Notes: a model not told the origin generated them from the letters alone. Positions 1-7,540 are shown, numbered from the stretch's first letter. The stretch: DNA of 64,000 nucleotides from Verrucomicrobiia bacterium (GCA_036268055.1 DATAUW010000018.1:186001-250000), one strand, 5' to 3'. Numbers and translations are program-made.

Positions 1-58
1 TCGCAAACAGCGATTTGCCGCCACCGATGGAGGCTGAAATGAAAGTGATGTCAGCCAT
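1..58 (-). CDS. P-loop ATPase, N-terminus only (possible Zot/pI-like)
   Basis: Only the first 19 codons lie in the window. They begin with ATG at 58 and read out of the left edge. The peptide carries a Walker A motif (ASIGGGKS, fitting [AG]xxxxGK[ST]) directly after a hydrophobic beta-strand, right at the N-terminus. That layout is typical of Zot/pI assembly ATPases of filamentous phages, but also of many other P-loop proteins. The start overlaps the end of the 38-aa gene, so translation is probably coupled. The Zot reading is inference from the upstream genes (small membrane proteins and a secreted, C-terminally anchored protein). Too little of the protein is visible to be sure. Confidence 0.5.
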   Translation of the reverse strand, partial: MADITFISASIGGGKSLFA

Positions 59-167
59 GCAAATGCCCTCCAAAGAGAATCCAATATGTCAGGTCAGACA
101 GCACCCGCCAGAGCAGGTAACAAGTGCAGACCAACAGGACGTAAAGTACGAATAAAGGAACGCGCAT
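51..167 (-). CDS. tiny 38-aa membrane protein
   Basis: A 38-codon ORF starts with ATG at 167, one base after the stop of the 183-aa gene, and ends inside the start of the P-loop gene (TGA 53-51, overlapping its ATG 58-56). It encodes one hydrophobic helix (roughly residues 4-20, FVLYVLLVCTCYLLW) followed by a short polar and aromatic tail. I do not recognise a family. Packing between two genes of the same strand, with a downstream overlap, is the best evidence that it is real. Tiny membrane proteins at this place are usual in filamentous-phage morphogenesis modules, so a minor coat protein is possible. Confidence 0.5.
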   Translation of the reverse strand: MRVPLFVLYVLLVCTCYLLWRVLSDLTYWILFGGHLHG

Positions 168-168
168 A

Positions 169-720
169 TTATTCTTGGATGGCGGGTTGAAGGCCGCGAC
201 GAATCATGTAGATCGCAAACAAAAGGAAGGCGGGACCGACGCCGAATTCAAACCCTTCGACCACGTCGGCCACCTGCTGACTGGGTGAAGGCCATGCGCT
301 TCCGCTCGAAGGCGGGACGAATCCGAATTGTGAGGCAATATTCGAATCCCGATACTCCGTCCATTGCATCGAGTAGCTGCCCGAACTCGCATCACCCGAC
401 CCGATCAAAATGATCCAATCGTTGGTCGTTGTGTCGGGAACATCGCCATTTTGCTGCTGGTAGTACGGAATGTCATAAGGTCCATTCGTGATCGAAGCGG
501 GGTCATAAGAGTTGACCAGAGCCGTGGAGCCAGTTGGAACCATTGCTTGAAATCGTCCGCCTATGGGGAGAGTGAGCGATTGCGGGGCAAAATTTGCATC
601 CTTAAATTGCAGTACCACCTCGTTTGTCCAACCGTTGAGGACATACATCTCGCAAAAGACCGTCTGACAGTTTGCAGCCAACACGCTGCCGAGAAATAAA
701 ATTGTCAAAAGAATTTTCAT
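169..720 (-). CDS. secreted protein with C-terminal membrane anchor, unknown function
   Basis: A 183-aa protein with a signal peptide (hydrophobic residues 3-16, cleavage near AANCQ). A beta-rich extracellular part of about 130 residues follows, with a T/N-rich stretch (PDTTTNDW). A single C-terminal transmembrane helix (around 158-173, GPAFLLFAIYMI) ends in arginines and a short cytoplasmic tail. It sits 10 bp downstream of the 278-aa gene and 1 bp upstream of the 38-aa gene, so the set is one transcription unit leading to a P-loop ATPase. A signal peptide with a C-terminal anchor is also the layout of filamentous-phage coat and adsorption proteins. That role is inferred; no sequence family was recognised. 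Confidence 0.55.
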   Translation of the reverse strand: MKILLTILFLGSVLAANCQTVFCEMYVLNGWTNEVVLQFKDANFAPQSLTLPIGGRFQAMVPTGSTALVNSYDPASITNGPYDIPYYQQQNGDVPDTTTNDWIILIGSGDASSGSYSMQWTEYRDSNIASQFGFVPPSSGSAWPSPSQQVADVVEGFEFGVGPAFLLFAIYMIRRGLQPAIQE

Positions 721-730
721 GGCGCTCCTT

Positions 731-1567
731 TCAATTGACCAGCCAGAGGATCAAAACCCGGATTCCCAAAGTCAGCGGAATCCCGATGAGATAACGAAAA
801 GTCACGTAGCTCCAAAACGCTGAAATCCAAACATCCATCGGCATCGCCAGATTGATCATGTGCCACATCGGACTGCCGCCCAGGGAAGTGACGCCACCAG
901 CGAAGCTGGCGATCAAGCTATGCGAATTGGTGAAGTAAGCCGCGAGTGCCACCGGCACACTCAAGAGCAACGCCGAGATGATGACGGCGTAGCCCACCGC
1001 ACTAACCGCCGACGCATTCGTTCCTGCAATTTCTTCCGTGCTGCCCTGCACTTGCCGTTGTGATAGAACATCGGCCACGGCTTTTTCGCCGTAGCGCAAC
1101 ATGGCGAAAAACAAACTGATGCAGGTGCACCATGCGATACACTGACGGACGGGTGACCAGTAGCCCGCCAGAAATCCCATGCCGATGGTCATGGTTCCCA
1201 GACCGGCTATGGGGATGCTCAGGCTGTCGTCTGAACCAGCATCCACGGAAGGTTGTGCTGGAAGCCCGCCGACCGCCGCATTCCAGCCGTTCGTCAGATT
1301 GCCTGCCGCCGTCGCCGCCTGATCCTGGGTGTTCGTCAGTTGCGGTTGATTCGTCAGGTTGGTCAACAAAAGGGTGTTGGTATAAATGCCGCCCAGCCAT
1401 GAGTTGTTTGAGGAAAGCAGATTTGAAGTCGTGTTGCCCTCGGCAAGCCGACCGAAAATTGATATGAAACTGCGCCGAGCGAATCGGAGATTGGAAACTG
1501 CGAAATTGCTGGCGTTGCTTCGCGAGGAAACACCCCGATTCTTTGAACTGGCGGAAGTGGTAGGCAA
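731..1567 (-). CDS. multi-pass membrane protein, 5' end uncertain
   Basis: A 278-codon ORF. The C-terminal 150 residues hold at least three hydrophobic segments (about 143-158, 190-212 and 245-275), and the middle is N/T/Q-rich, as in secreted linkers. No family recognised. The first 35 or so codons (to about 1464) are antisense to the opposite-strand gene and have a basic, serine-rich composition unlike the rest. No other ATG exists before about residue 126, so the genuine N-terminus, probably a signal peptide, may have been lost at a junction near 1440-1470 or may use a non-ATG start. It is the first gene of the minus-strand module leading to the P-loop ATPase. Confidence 0.45.
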   Translation of the reverse strand: MPTTSASSKNRGVSSRSNASNFAVSNLRFARRSFISIFGRLAEGNTTSNLLSSNNSWLGGIYTNTLLLTNLTNQPQLTNTQDQAATAAGNLTNGWNAAVGGLPAQPSVDAGSDDSLSIPIAGLGTMTIGMGFLAGYWSPVRQCIAWCTCISLFFAMLRYGEKAVADVLSQRQVQGSTEEIAGTNASAVSAVGYAVIISALLLSVPVALAAYFTNSHSLIASFAGGVTSLGGSPMWHMINLAMPMDVWISAFWSYVTFRYLIGIPLTLGIRVLILWLVN

Positions 1568-1931
1568 GTGGGTTTGGATTCAATTCACTGAAAAACAGCC
1601 AAGCGATATTACGCGAGTTTTGGCTGAACTTGGTTTCCATTGGAACAATACCCGCCAGACATGGCAGCACCCTTGCGGAACGATGCCCCTCGAAGGAGCG
1701 AAGCGCGAGCTTTACAAAATGACAGGATGTTCCTCTAATCCTATATCGAACGATATGGGAATGCATCGCTCTTCAATGCCGGAAGACATCCGCGAATTGC
1801 TGGAGTTAATCCGCGCTGGGAAATTGTTTGCGCTGCAAGAATGGATTAAAGCTGGGAAGCGACTCGACGCTCCTGAAATTGAAGGGGGACAGGTTTTGCA
1901 ACTGGCAGTCGACACCGGGTTTCACATATAG
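1464..1931 (+). pseudogene. truncated DnaJ-like/WVW-domain accessory protein
   Basis: Begins MKLRRANRRLETAK and encodes 155 aa; an in-frame ATG at 1386 exists but gives an unlike N-terminus. Residues 25-65 (GKWVWIQF ... LGFHWNN..R..WQHPCG) match, from memory, a domain seen in DnaJ-like and plasmid or transposon accessory proteins. It is followed by a segment rich in EDIRELLELIRAGKLFALQEWI that resembles the start of an ankyrin-like tail. The frame stops right after TGFH, where I would expect relatives to continue. The stop lies 9 bp from the stop of a convergent, also shortened ORF. I read it as cut at its 3' end by a rearrangement. Family recall is uncertain. Confidence 0.5.
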
Positions 1932-2116
1932 TCGAACACCTCCTTCGAGCGGGAAAGTGGAAACCCGCTTGGGTGGGGAGAGGCGGCAAGTAGCGGTGCG
2001 GTTTCTTTTTCGGGAATCCACATACGCTCCCGCAATTGCCGATTTTCCTCCCGAAGTCGTTCGCATTCCGCAAGTGCTTCAGCAAGCTTTGGGTCGGGGG
2101 ATTGGGATGCGCTCAT
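1922..2116 (-). pseudogene. N-terminal coiled-coil fragment of a larger protein
   Basis: A 64-codon ORF beginning MSASQSPDPKLAEALAEC followed by a short coiled coil (ERLREENRQLRERM) and a proline-rich linker, stopping at 1922. This resembles the leader of large helicase/primase proteins (for example of TOTE conflict systems), in which a similar coiled coil precedes the catalytic part. Nothing catalytic remains here. It stops tail to tail with the plus-strand fragment ending at 1931, which suggests that both genes were cut at one junction near 1925. The parent family is a guess. Confidence 0.35.
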
Positions 2117-2137
2117 GGTTGAGTTCGCCTGGCGGTA

Positions 2138-3010
2138 TCACAGATTCAGCTTACTGAAGAATTGCGCCACTACGCCAAAATGTTTCTCCATGTCAGGTTC
2201 GAGGCTGCATTCCGCCGCCATCTCTGAAAACGGACCAGACCATGCGAGTGGCGGTGGTGAAAGTGTGGAAGGAATATCGTGCGTCTTGCGCCGTTGAAAG
2301 GTTTCACGAATCGCTTTCGGCAGTCTAGTCGTATCCAGTTTGGTGTGTTCGATCAGAAGAACCAAATCAATCAGATCTTTAACGCGGGTATTTTCCCGGC
2401 CCATTCGCGGCAAAGTATAAGCATGGATTTTCTCCGCGAATTGTTCTTCTGGTGAAACCGCCGAAAACTTTCTGCTGTCAATTCCCGCAAACCCAAGCCA
2501 ATCCCGACCCGAAAGCATTTCGTAAGGTTCGCGCAGAACATCGCCTGTGCTCACATCCAGATGGAATTTCGCAAAAGTTCGCCCTGCCAGTCGCGCATCT
2601 ACAGGAAACCGTGCGCCGCCGTACGGTGCAGCGTCCAAATCTTGCGTCGCGTCGCCGAAAATAAATGTGAAAAAATCATGCAAGTCCGAGTTTCCCGCTT
2701 CGCGCAATGATTCCAGCACCTTAGACACATTGCCCTCCCAATCAGCCGAACTTACAGGAAGCTTCCTCATGGCCAGGTCAATATCGCGTGTCGTCCGCGC
2801 AGTTTTCAGGCGTAGTTCCATTGCGTAACCGCCCTTCAGCAACCACGGCGCATTCGGGATCGCGAATAAGCGGCAGAGCAAACGGTCAAAGGCGGCTTGT
2901 CGCCGCAGACGCTGAAGGTCGAAACTTTCGTCCTGTGCTATTTTTTTCAGACGGCTTTCCAATGCGACGCGAAAGGCAGTGGCGGAAGCATATTTTCGCG
3001 GAGGCTTCAT
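2138..3010 (-). CDS. abiEii: AbiEii/AbiGii-type nucleotidyltransferase toxin
   Basis: A 290-aa protein of the AbiEii family (DUF1814), the toxin half of type IV toxin-antitoxin and abortive-infection systems. The family is predicted to transfer nucleotides, in studied members to tRNA acceptor stems. Visible signature: KGGYAMELRL followed by R.TRDIDLAM (residues about 60-80), the G[GS]-x9-12-DxD catalytic motif of the polymerase-beta fold. A later conserved motif is RVKDLIDLVLLIE (around 222-234). Its ATG overlaps the stop of abiEi by 4 bp (ATGA), so antitoxin and toxin are translationally coupled, antitoxin first. Length is normal. The pair sits in an accessory patch with truncated genes on its downstream side, as expected for a mobile defence cassette. 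Confidence 0.88.
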   Translation of the reverse strand: MKPPRKYASATAFRVALESRLKKIAQDESFDLQRLRRQAAFDRLLCRLFAIPNAPWLLKGGYAMELRLKTARTTRDIDLAMRKLPVSSADWEGNVSKVLESLREAGNSDLHDFFTFIFGDATQDLDAAPYGGARFPVDARLAGRTFAKFHLDVSTGDVLREPYEMLSGRDWLGFAGIDSRKFSAVSPEEQFAEKIHAYTLPRMGRENTRVKDLIDLVLLIEHTKLDTTRLPKAIRETFQRRKTHDIPSTLSPPPLAWSGPFSEMAAECSLEPDMEKHFGVVAQFFSKLNL

Positions 3011-3621
3011 CCTTTGTTCGCGGTAAGCAGGTCATCAAACCATTTCGGAAGATTTTTTTTGCGACGCAGTTCTGCCATGTCTCGAATAGTAATCAGTCCA
3101 CGCTTTCGCCCTTCCGTTAGCGCTTGTTCAACAATGCCGCGCGAGACAGCTTCAGCCGCGACCAGATCGATGATGGTGTAGAGAGGTCGAGTCACAGCAA
3201 ACCCCTGCCGTTGCTCAACATCCTCCTCATCGAGGTTCCCTCGGTGTAGCATCAGTACTTTCGGGGTTTCTGCATTTCGCCGAAACGCGATTGGAACAGT
3301 CATGTGCAGTTTCGCCGGATTTACATCCGAGAGTTCATGGATGCTGAGAGCAGTTTGATGGGAATAAACACCTTCTGGCTCGCCAGCGCGGTTGCGTGAC
3401 CAGAGGGCGTAAATGACAAGTTGTTCTTCTGACGATTGAGGGAAACGGGCCAGTCGGTAAATTCCTCGTTCGACTCGCACCCAATTTCCAGATTTAGCGT
3501 GATGCGCCTGACTGCCAAGCTGGTAACCCGCATCGGCCGCCTGCTTGGCGGTGAAATAGCCCTGCTGGCCTTCGGCAATCTCGAAGAGAGAGTCAGTAGC
3601 GGTTTTAGCTTGAATACGCAC
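3007..3621 (-). CDS. abiEi: AbiEi-family antitoxin / transcriptional repressor
   Basis: A 204-aa antitoxin of the AbiEi family, predicted to neutralise AbiEii and to repress its own operon. The N-terminal winged-helix part reads LFEIAEGQQGYFTAKQAADA and W.RVERGIYRLARFP. The C-terminal part holds YSHQTALSIHELSD and FAVTRPLYTIIDLVA, both typical of the family. I place the start at GTG 3621, not at upstream in-frame ATGs (3759, 3714), because a 33-bp palindrome lies immediately upstream and a promoter-like TTGCAC/18 bp/TATATT would place the transcript start next to this codon, giving a leaderless mRNA. The start choice is inference; the family call is firm. Confidence 0.85.
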   Translation of the reverse strand: MRIQAKTATDSLFEIAEGQQGYFTAKQAADAGYQLGSQAHHAKSGNWVRVERGIYRLARFPQSSEEQLVIYALWSRNRAGEPEGVYSHQTALSIHELSDVNPAKLHMTVPIAFRRNAETPKVLMLHRGNLDEEDVEQRQGFAVTRPLYTIIDLVAAEAVSRGIVEQALTEGRKRGLITIRDMAELRRKKNLPKWFDDLLTANKG

Positions 3622-3622
3622 C

Positions 3623-3655
3623 GCACGAATATACAAGTAATTTGTATAAACGTGC
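3623..3655 (-). promoter_or_regulatory. palindromic operator/promoter of abiEi-abiEii
   Basis: A 33-bp interrupted palindrome directly upstream of the abiEi GTG. The outer arms are GCACG/CGTGC, the inner arms TATACAA/TTGTATA, and the central 5 bp GTAAT; 12 of 14 arm positions pair. On the minus strand it overlaps a promoter-like -35 TTGCAC and -10 TATATT. AbiEi antitoxins are known to bind inverted repeats in their own promoters, so autorepression here is likely. Confidence 0.65.
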
Positions 3656-3742
3656 AACAGTGGATTTCTGACAATTCTGCAACAATAGCTGCACTTTTCC
3701 ACTTGAAAGGGCATCGAGCTGAGGGACAATCTCAACTCAGCA

Positions 3743-4111
3743 ATGAGCGAACAGTCCAAGAGAATTTCCCGGCAGGAACTATACGAAAAGATTTGGATAG
3801 CGCCGCTGAAAAAGGTCGCGGAGGAGCTTGAAACTACGTACGCCGAGTTGGCTCGACTTTGCGATCAACTGAATGTCCCGAAGCCAGCGCACGGCCATTG
3901 GCAGCGACTCAAGCTTGGTCTTCCTATCGAAGTGTTTTCATTACCCGAACCGACGCCTGGAATGGCCGTAGAGGGAATGCTTAAACCGAAAGGGTTGCCG
4001 AAAAATAAGACCATAGACGCCATGACCCTAAAATCGGGGGCGTTCTCTTTAGTTACGGCGCACCAAACCAATAGTATCGTTTTGGATAATTCGTCCATTG
4101 GGGATCGCTGA
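3743..4111 (+). CDS. small HTH-like protein, unknown function
   Basis: A 122-aa protein, divergent from abiEi. Residues 8-60 (ISRQELYEKIWIAPLKKVAEEL ... CDQLNVPKPAHGHWQRLKLG) match a recurrent domain of bacterial hypothetical proteins with a helix-turn-helix look: an ELYE.VW..P..KLA start, then a second helix, then P.P..G.W..L..G. The remainder is linker-like. From memory, relatives are often longer (200-300 aa), so this copy may be shortened. Its place next to a toxin-antitoxin pair suggests accessory-gene traffic. No catalytic motif seen. Confidence 0.6.
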   Translation: MSEQSKRISRQELYEKIWIAPLKKVAEELETTYAELARLCDQLNVPKPAHGHWQRLKLGLPIEVFSLPEPTPGMAVEGMLKPKGLPKNKTIDAMTLKSGAFSLVTAHQTNSIVLDNSSIGDR

Positions 4112-4217
4112 ATTAAGACGAACCGCCGACCAGAACATTGGTAGCTATCGGAGTCCAGGTGGAACTGGATAAATAAAAAACTCCGAAAGTGCCAAGTTCT
4201 TAGGTACACTCACCCCG

Positions 4218-5723
4218 ATGCACGATTCCGATGCGAATAACGATTTAACCCTGCAATTAAAGGCAGCAACCGATCTGCTTGAAAAGGTGGCGATTGACCG
4301 CACCGCGCTGGACAAGCTCTCTGAGACCGACCGGGCGCGTCTTTTTTCTGCGGCACAGAAAATCTTTTTTCCTGATTATTCCGAGCGCCGCCGCCAAGTC
4401 AAAGCCACGTTCCGCGCTCGTAAAGCAGAAAGGGCGGAACAGCTTCAGTCCAGACTCAATCAAACCGGCATCCGCGCGCTGCGCCGGGAAAAGGTCTTCC
4501 TGACCCCGAACGTGTTTCCGCCGGCAAATTTCAAACAGCACGAGGTCATTGATGATCCCGACTTTCGCGAAGCCATCGAACCGCGGCATTGTTACGTCTG
4601 CAAACAGGATTACACCACGATCCACCATTTCTATGATCAGTTGTGTCCCGCCTGTGCCGCGCTGAATTTCCAGAAGCGCACCGAGACGGCAGATTTGAAG
4701 GGGCGGGTGGCGCTGCTCACCGGTGGACGGGTGAAGATTGGGTATCAAGCGGGCATCAAGCTTTTGAGAGCCGGGGCGGAGCTGATTGTATGCACGCGAT
4801 TTCCCCGAGACGCAGCCTTGCGCTATGCAGCCGAGCCAGATTTTAAGGACTGGTGTGACCGGTTAAAAATCTATGGTCTCGATCTGCGCCATACACCCAG
4901 CGTGGATGCCTTCACTCGCCACCTGCTTGAGACGCAACCTCGTCTCGATTTCCTCATCAACAATGCGTGCCAGACGGTTCGCCGTCCGCCGGGGTTTTAT
5001 GAACATATGATGGCGGCGGAGAAAGGTCCGGTTGAAGCCATGCCCGGCCCGGCCCGCAAACTTCTCGGAGATTACGAGGGTCTGCGAAGTTACAACCCGC
5101 TTCCCGAGACTGTGGGAATCACCCGCGCCGCAGAGTTGTCCCAGGTCGTGCTTCTGCCGGAAGAAGAGGCGGCAAAAAAGGAACTGTTCCCTGAAGGAAA
5201 GCTCGACCAGGATCTTCAACAGATAGATCTGCGCGGCCGCAATTCCTGGAGGCTGACGATGTCCGAGGTTTCGGCGGTGGAATTGCTTGAGGTTCACCTG
5301 GTGAACGCCGTTGCGCCATTCATACTGAATGCGCGGCTGAAACCGCTCATGCTCAGGTCTCCGGAAAGGGATAAGCATATCGTGAACGTCTCGGCAGTCG
5401 AAGGCCAGTTCTACCGCCGGTGGAAGACGACCCGGCATCCGCACACGAACATGGCCAAGGCTGCTCTGAACATGATGACACGCACTTCAGCCGCCGACTA
5501 TCAAGCCGACGGCATCCACATGAATGCGGTGGATACCGGGTGGGTCACCGACGAAGATCCAATAGAGATTGCTGCGCGCAAAATCAAAGATCATGCGTTC
5601 CATCCGCCACTGGATATTGTGGACGGGGCTGCGCGGATCGTTGATCCGATTTTCGCTGGATTCAATACCGGTCAACCTATCTGGGGGAAGTTCCTAAAAG
5701 ACTATCGAGAAACGGATTGGTAA
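4218..5723 (+). CDS. SDR-fold protein with zinc knuckle, catalytic Tyr replaced
   Basis: A 501-aa protein. Residues 1-120 are charged and helical. A CX2C-X14-CX2C zinc knuckle follows (C125, C128, C143, C146). A short-chain dehydrogenase Rossmann domain begins near 160 (VALLTGGRVKIG, then FLINNACQTVRRPP). About 110 extra residues sit between the NNA motif and the active-site region. There, NVSAVEGQF is followed by HPHTNMAKAALN: the SDR lysine is present, but the position four residues before it is Thr, not Tyr. The C-terminus keeps the VDTGWVTDE substrate-loop region. It probably binds NAD(P); oxidoreductase activity is doubtful or uses another residue. Flanked by the abi patch and a tRNA; no operon partner. 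Confidence 0.75.
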   Translation: MHDSDANNDLTLQLKAATDLLEKVAIDRTALDKLSETDRARLFSAAQKIFFPDYSERRRQVKATFRARKAERAEQLQSRLNQTGIRALRREKVFLTPNVFPPANFKQHEVIDDPDFREAIEPRHCYVCKQDYTTIHHFYDQLCPACAALNFQKRTETADLKGRVALLTGGRVKIGYQAGIKLLRAGAELIVCTRFPRDAALRYAAEPDFKDWCDRLKIYGLDLRHTPSVDAFTRHLLETQPRLDFLINNACQTVRRPPGFYEHMMAAEKGPVEAMPGPARKLLGDYEGLRSYNPLPETVGITRAAELSQVVLLPEEEAAKKELFPEGKLDQDLQQIDLRGRNSWRLTMSEVSAVELLEVHLVNAVAPFILNARLKPLMLRSPERDKHIVNVSAVEGQFYRRWKTTRHPHTNMAKAALNMMTRTSAADYQADGIHMNAVDTGWVTDEDPIEIAARKIKDHAFHPPLDIVDGAARIVDPIFAGFNTGQPIWGKFLKDYRETDW

Positions 5724-6085
5724 ACAATTCGACAGCCTCAAGGGTTGTGATGATTACCGATGCCGAGTGGTGACCGTTCCGACCGATGTCTTCATCAAAA
5801 ATCTTGAATCAATTATTTGCAGTGCCGTAGCGAGAAATGAAAATCAACCCTTGTTTGTTTTCGAAAGGCCAACGGGGCATAGAAATTGCGGTTGCGGCGC
5901 TAAAGCCCTCGAATTGGCCGCTTGCGAAGATCCTGAACCTTCTGATAGGTTGCCTCTGCATGCGAACGATGCTTATGATTATGACTGGACTGTTACCTAG
6001 GGTGCATCCAGTTTCCTCTTGCCACAGCGGCACGAAGTCAAGGTGCGGTCGCCGACGCATATTTAAGTGGTTTGTGATCAATGCC
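5724..6085. other. intergenic stretch, no gene supported
   Basis: Between the SDR-like gene and tRNA-Leu. Short ORFs exist on both strands but overlap each other, lack ribosome-binding sites and show no recognisable motif. No terminator with a T-run was seen. Confidence 0.5.
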
Positions 6086-6173
6086 GCCGGTGTGGCGAAA
6101 TGGCAGACGCACAGGACTTAAAATCCTGGGACCGTAAAAAGTCGTGTCGGTTCGAGTCCGACCACCGGCACCA
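6086..6173 (+). tRNA. tRNA-Leu (UAA anticodon)
   Basis: An 88-nt class II tRNA. The acceptor arms GCCGGTG (6086-6092) and CACCGGC (6163-6169) pair, followed by discriminator A and an encoded CCA (6171-6173). The anticodon stem is CAGGA/TCCTG with loop CTTAAAA and anticodon TAA at 6119-6121. There is a long variable arm (stem GAC/GTC) and a normal T arm with TTCGAGT at 6151-6157. It reads UUA leucine codons. Confidence 0.95.
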
Positions 6174-6523
6174 AACTAAAGCAGTTGGAACTGCGCGGTT
6201 TGGAACCCCTTCACATGTGAGTGCCAGCAGAAATGCCAGCAAACGGCTGTTCTGCTGGCGTGGATTCCGATGCCGTTCCGCTTTCTTAAAGGAGCGTTTG
6301 AATCGGGCTTGGCAGCGCAACTGCTGACGCAATATGGTCGGAATCCAGTGGCCTAGCCGCTGGTCGAGGCAACACTCTGAAAGCGATCTGCACAAGGGCA
6401 AACTAAAAAGAGCACCAAGGAGGTTTGCGCTGATGGGAATATAGTCCCCGGCAAAAAACGCGGGGCAAAAAGGCTTGAGGACCGTTGAGGACGTGGAGAC
6501 GACATTAATTGAAATTTTGTCCT
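6174..6523. other. intergenic stretch after tRNA-Leu with a 10-bp inverted repeat
   Basis: No gene supported. It contains a perfect inverted repeat GCCAGCAGAA (6223-6232) / TTCTGCTGGC (6250-6259) with a 17-bp loop. There is no T-run behind it, so it is not a classic terminator. No integrase gene or copy of the tRNA 3' end was seen nearby. Confidence 0.5.
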
Positions 6524-7540
6524 TCAACGTGCCGCTGCGCGCTTCAACGACCGCCAGTGGCCGGGTGTGGCCCCCTCCCAGTTTTTGAAAGCGCGATAGA
6601 AAGAATTCGGATCATCGTAACCGAGCAGGTAAGCGGCTTCGTTGATTTCCATCGAGGATTGAGTGAGGTATTGGCGTGCGAGTTCCTGCCGGGCTTCGAG
6701 CAGCAGTTGACGAAAGGTGGCGCCTTCATCGGTGATGCGGCGTTGCAAGGTGCGCGCACTCATCCCGAGTTCCCTGGCCACGAGTAAAATGTCCGGACGA
6801 TTGCCTGAGAGCAGACGTTTTAAAATCCACTTTACCTGATCGCCGACCTTGGTTTTAGCCTTTGTCCCTTCCAAAGCCTTTTCCAGTTGCGGATTCAACA
6901 TTTCCAAGAGATCGGCGTTGTGGGTCGCGAACGGCAGGTCGAGGTCCGCAGCGTTAAGAACCAGCGCATTGCGTCGCAAGCGGAATCTCACCGGGCATTT
7001 GAAAAACTTCTCGTGGACGCCACTCGACTCCGGCGCACGCTTTAATTCCACTCGCTTGGGCCGAAGCTGGGTCTGGGTACCGCGGCGACCAAGCTCGACG
7101 AATGACGCGAATATAGCATCTGTGAGCAGCGGCGGTATGTCACCATCGGGATACAGCCAAACCGTCTCGATGATGCACTCATCTCCCTTGGAGGTAAGAT
7201 GAACCTCTTCGGGACAGCAGAGTTGCTTGTATCTTGCGACGCGTTCAAGCGCATCCCGGTAATTGCGGGCGTGAAGCGCGGCGAGGGTTCCCGGATGGTA
7301 ATGTTCAGGTTCGAGTTGGCTCGCGAGTTTCAAGCCTGCGGCGGGGTCGGGATTGAGTTCACCGACCGCGCGCCAAAGGGCGAAGAACTGGGCGGTGGTC
7401 ACAAGGTTCTTCACGCCATCGTAAAGGCTGACCGGCAGCCGACTTTGGCGTAGCACCGTCGCCGGCGTGAGTCCGAGCTTTTTCAAGCCGTGCCAGAACG
7501 CGTTGGCGGCTTTGAATTTGTCCGAGACTTGAGAAGGCAT
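6524..7540 (-). CDS. AraC-family regulator with OruR/ArgR-type sensor domain
   Basis: A 338-aa transcription factor. Residues about 20-200 look like the arabinose-binding-like sensor domain of AraC proteins (VLRQSRLPVSLYDGVKNLVTTAQFFALWRAVGE is typical at its start, split here by reading). The C-terminal hundred residues hold two helix-turn-helix motifs: DILLVARELGMSARTLQRRI, then INEAAYLLGYDDPNSFYRAF ahead of WEGATPGHWR. It lies 54 bp downstream of an SDR gene on the same strand, so the pair may form one unit in which this protein controls the SDR. The effector is unknown. Length is normal for the subfamily. Confidence 0.88.
   Translation of the reverse strand: MPSQVSDKFKAANAFWHGLKKLGLTPATVLRQSRLPVSLYDGVKNLVTTAQFFALWRAVGELNPDPAAGLKLASQLEPEHYHPGTLAALHARNYRDALERVARYKQLCCPEEVHLTSKGDECIIETVWLYPDGDIPPLLTDAIFASFVELGRRGTQTQLRPKRVELKRAPESSGVHEKFFKCPVRFRLRRNALVLNAADLDLPFATHNADLLEMLNPQLEKALEGTKAKTKVGDQVKWILKRLLSGNRPDILLVARELGMSARTLQRRITDEGATFRQLLLEARQELARQYLTQSSMEINEAAYLLGYDDPNSFYRAFKNWEGATPGHWRSLKRAAAR

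Noticed and set aside
5767-6081. Overlapping short ORFs on both strands before the tRNA
   Set aside because: No ribosome-binding site, no motif, mutually overlapping.
6078-6527. 149-codon minus-strand ORF containing WSDSNRHDFLRSQDFKSCAS
   Set aside because: This is the antisense reading of the tRNA-Leu gene plus flanking sequence, a known kind of spurious protein.
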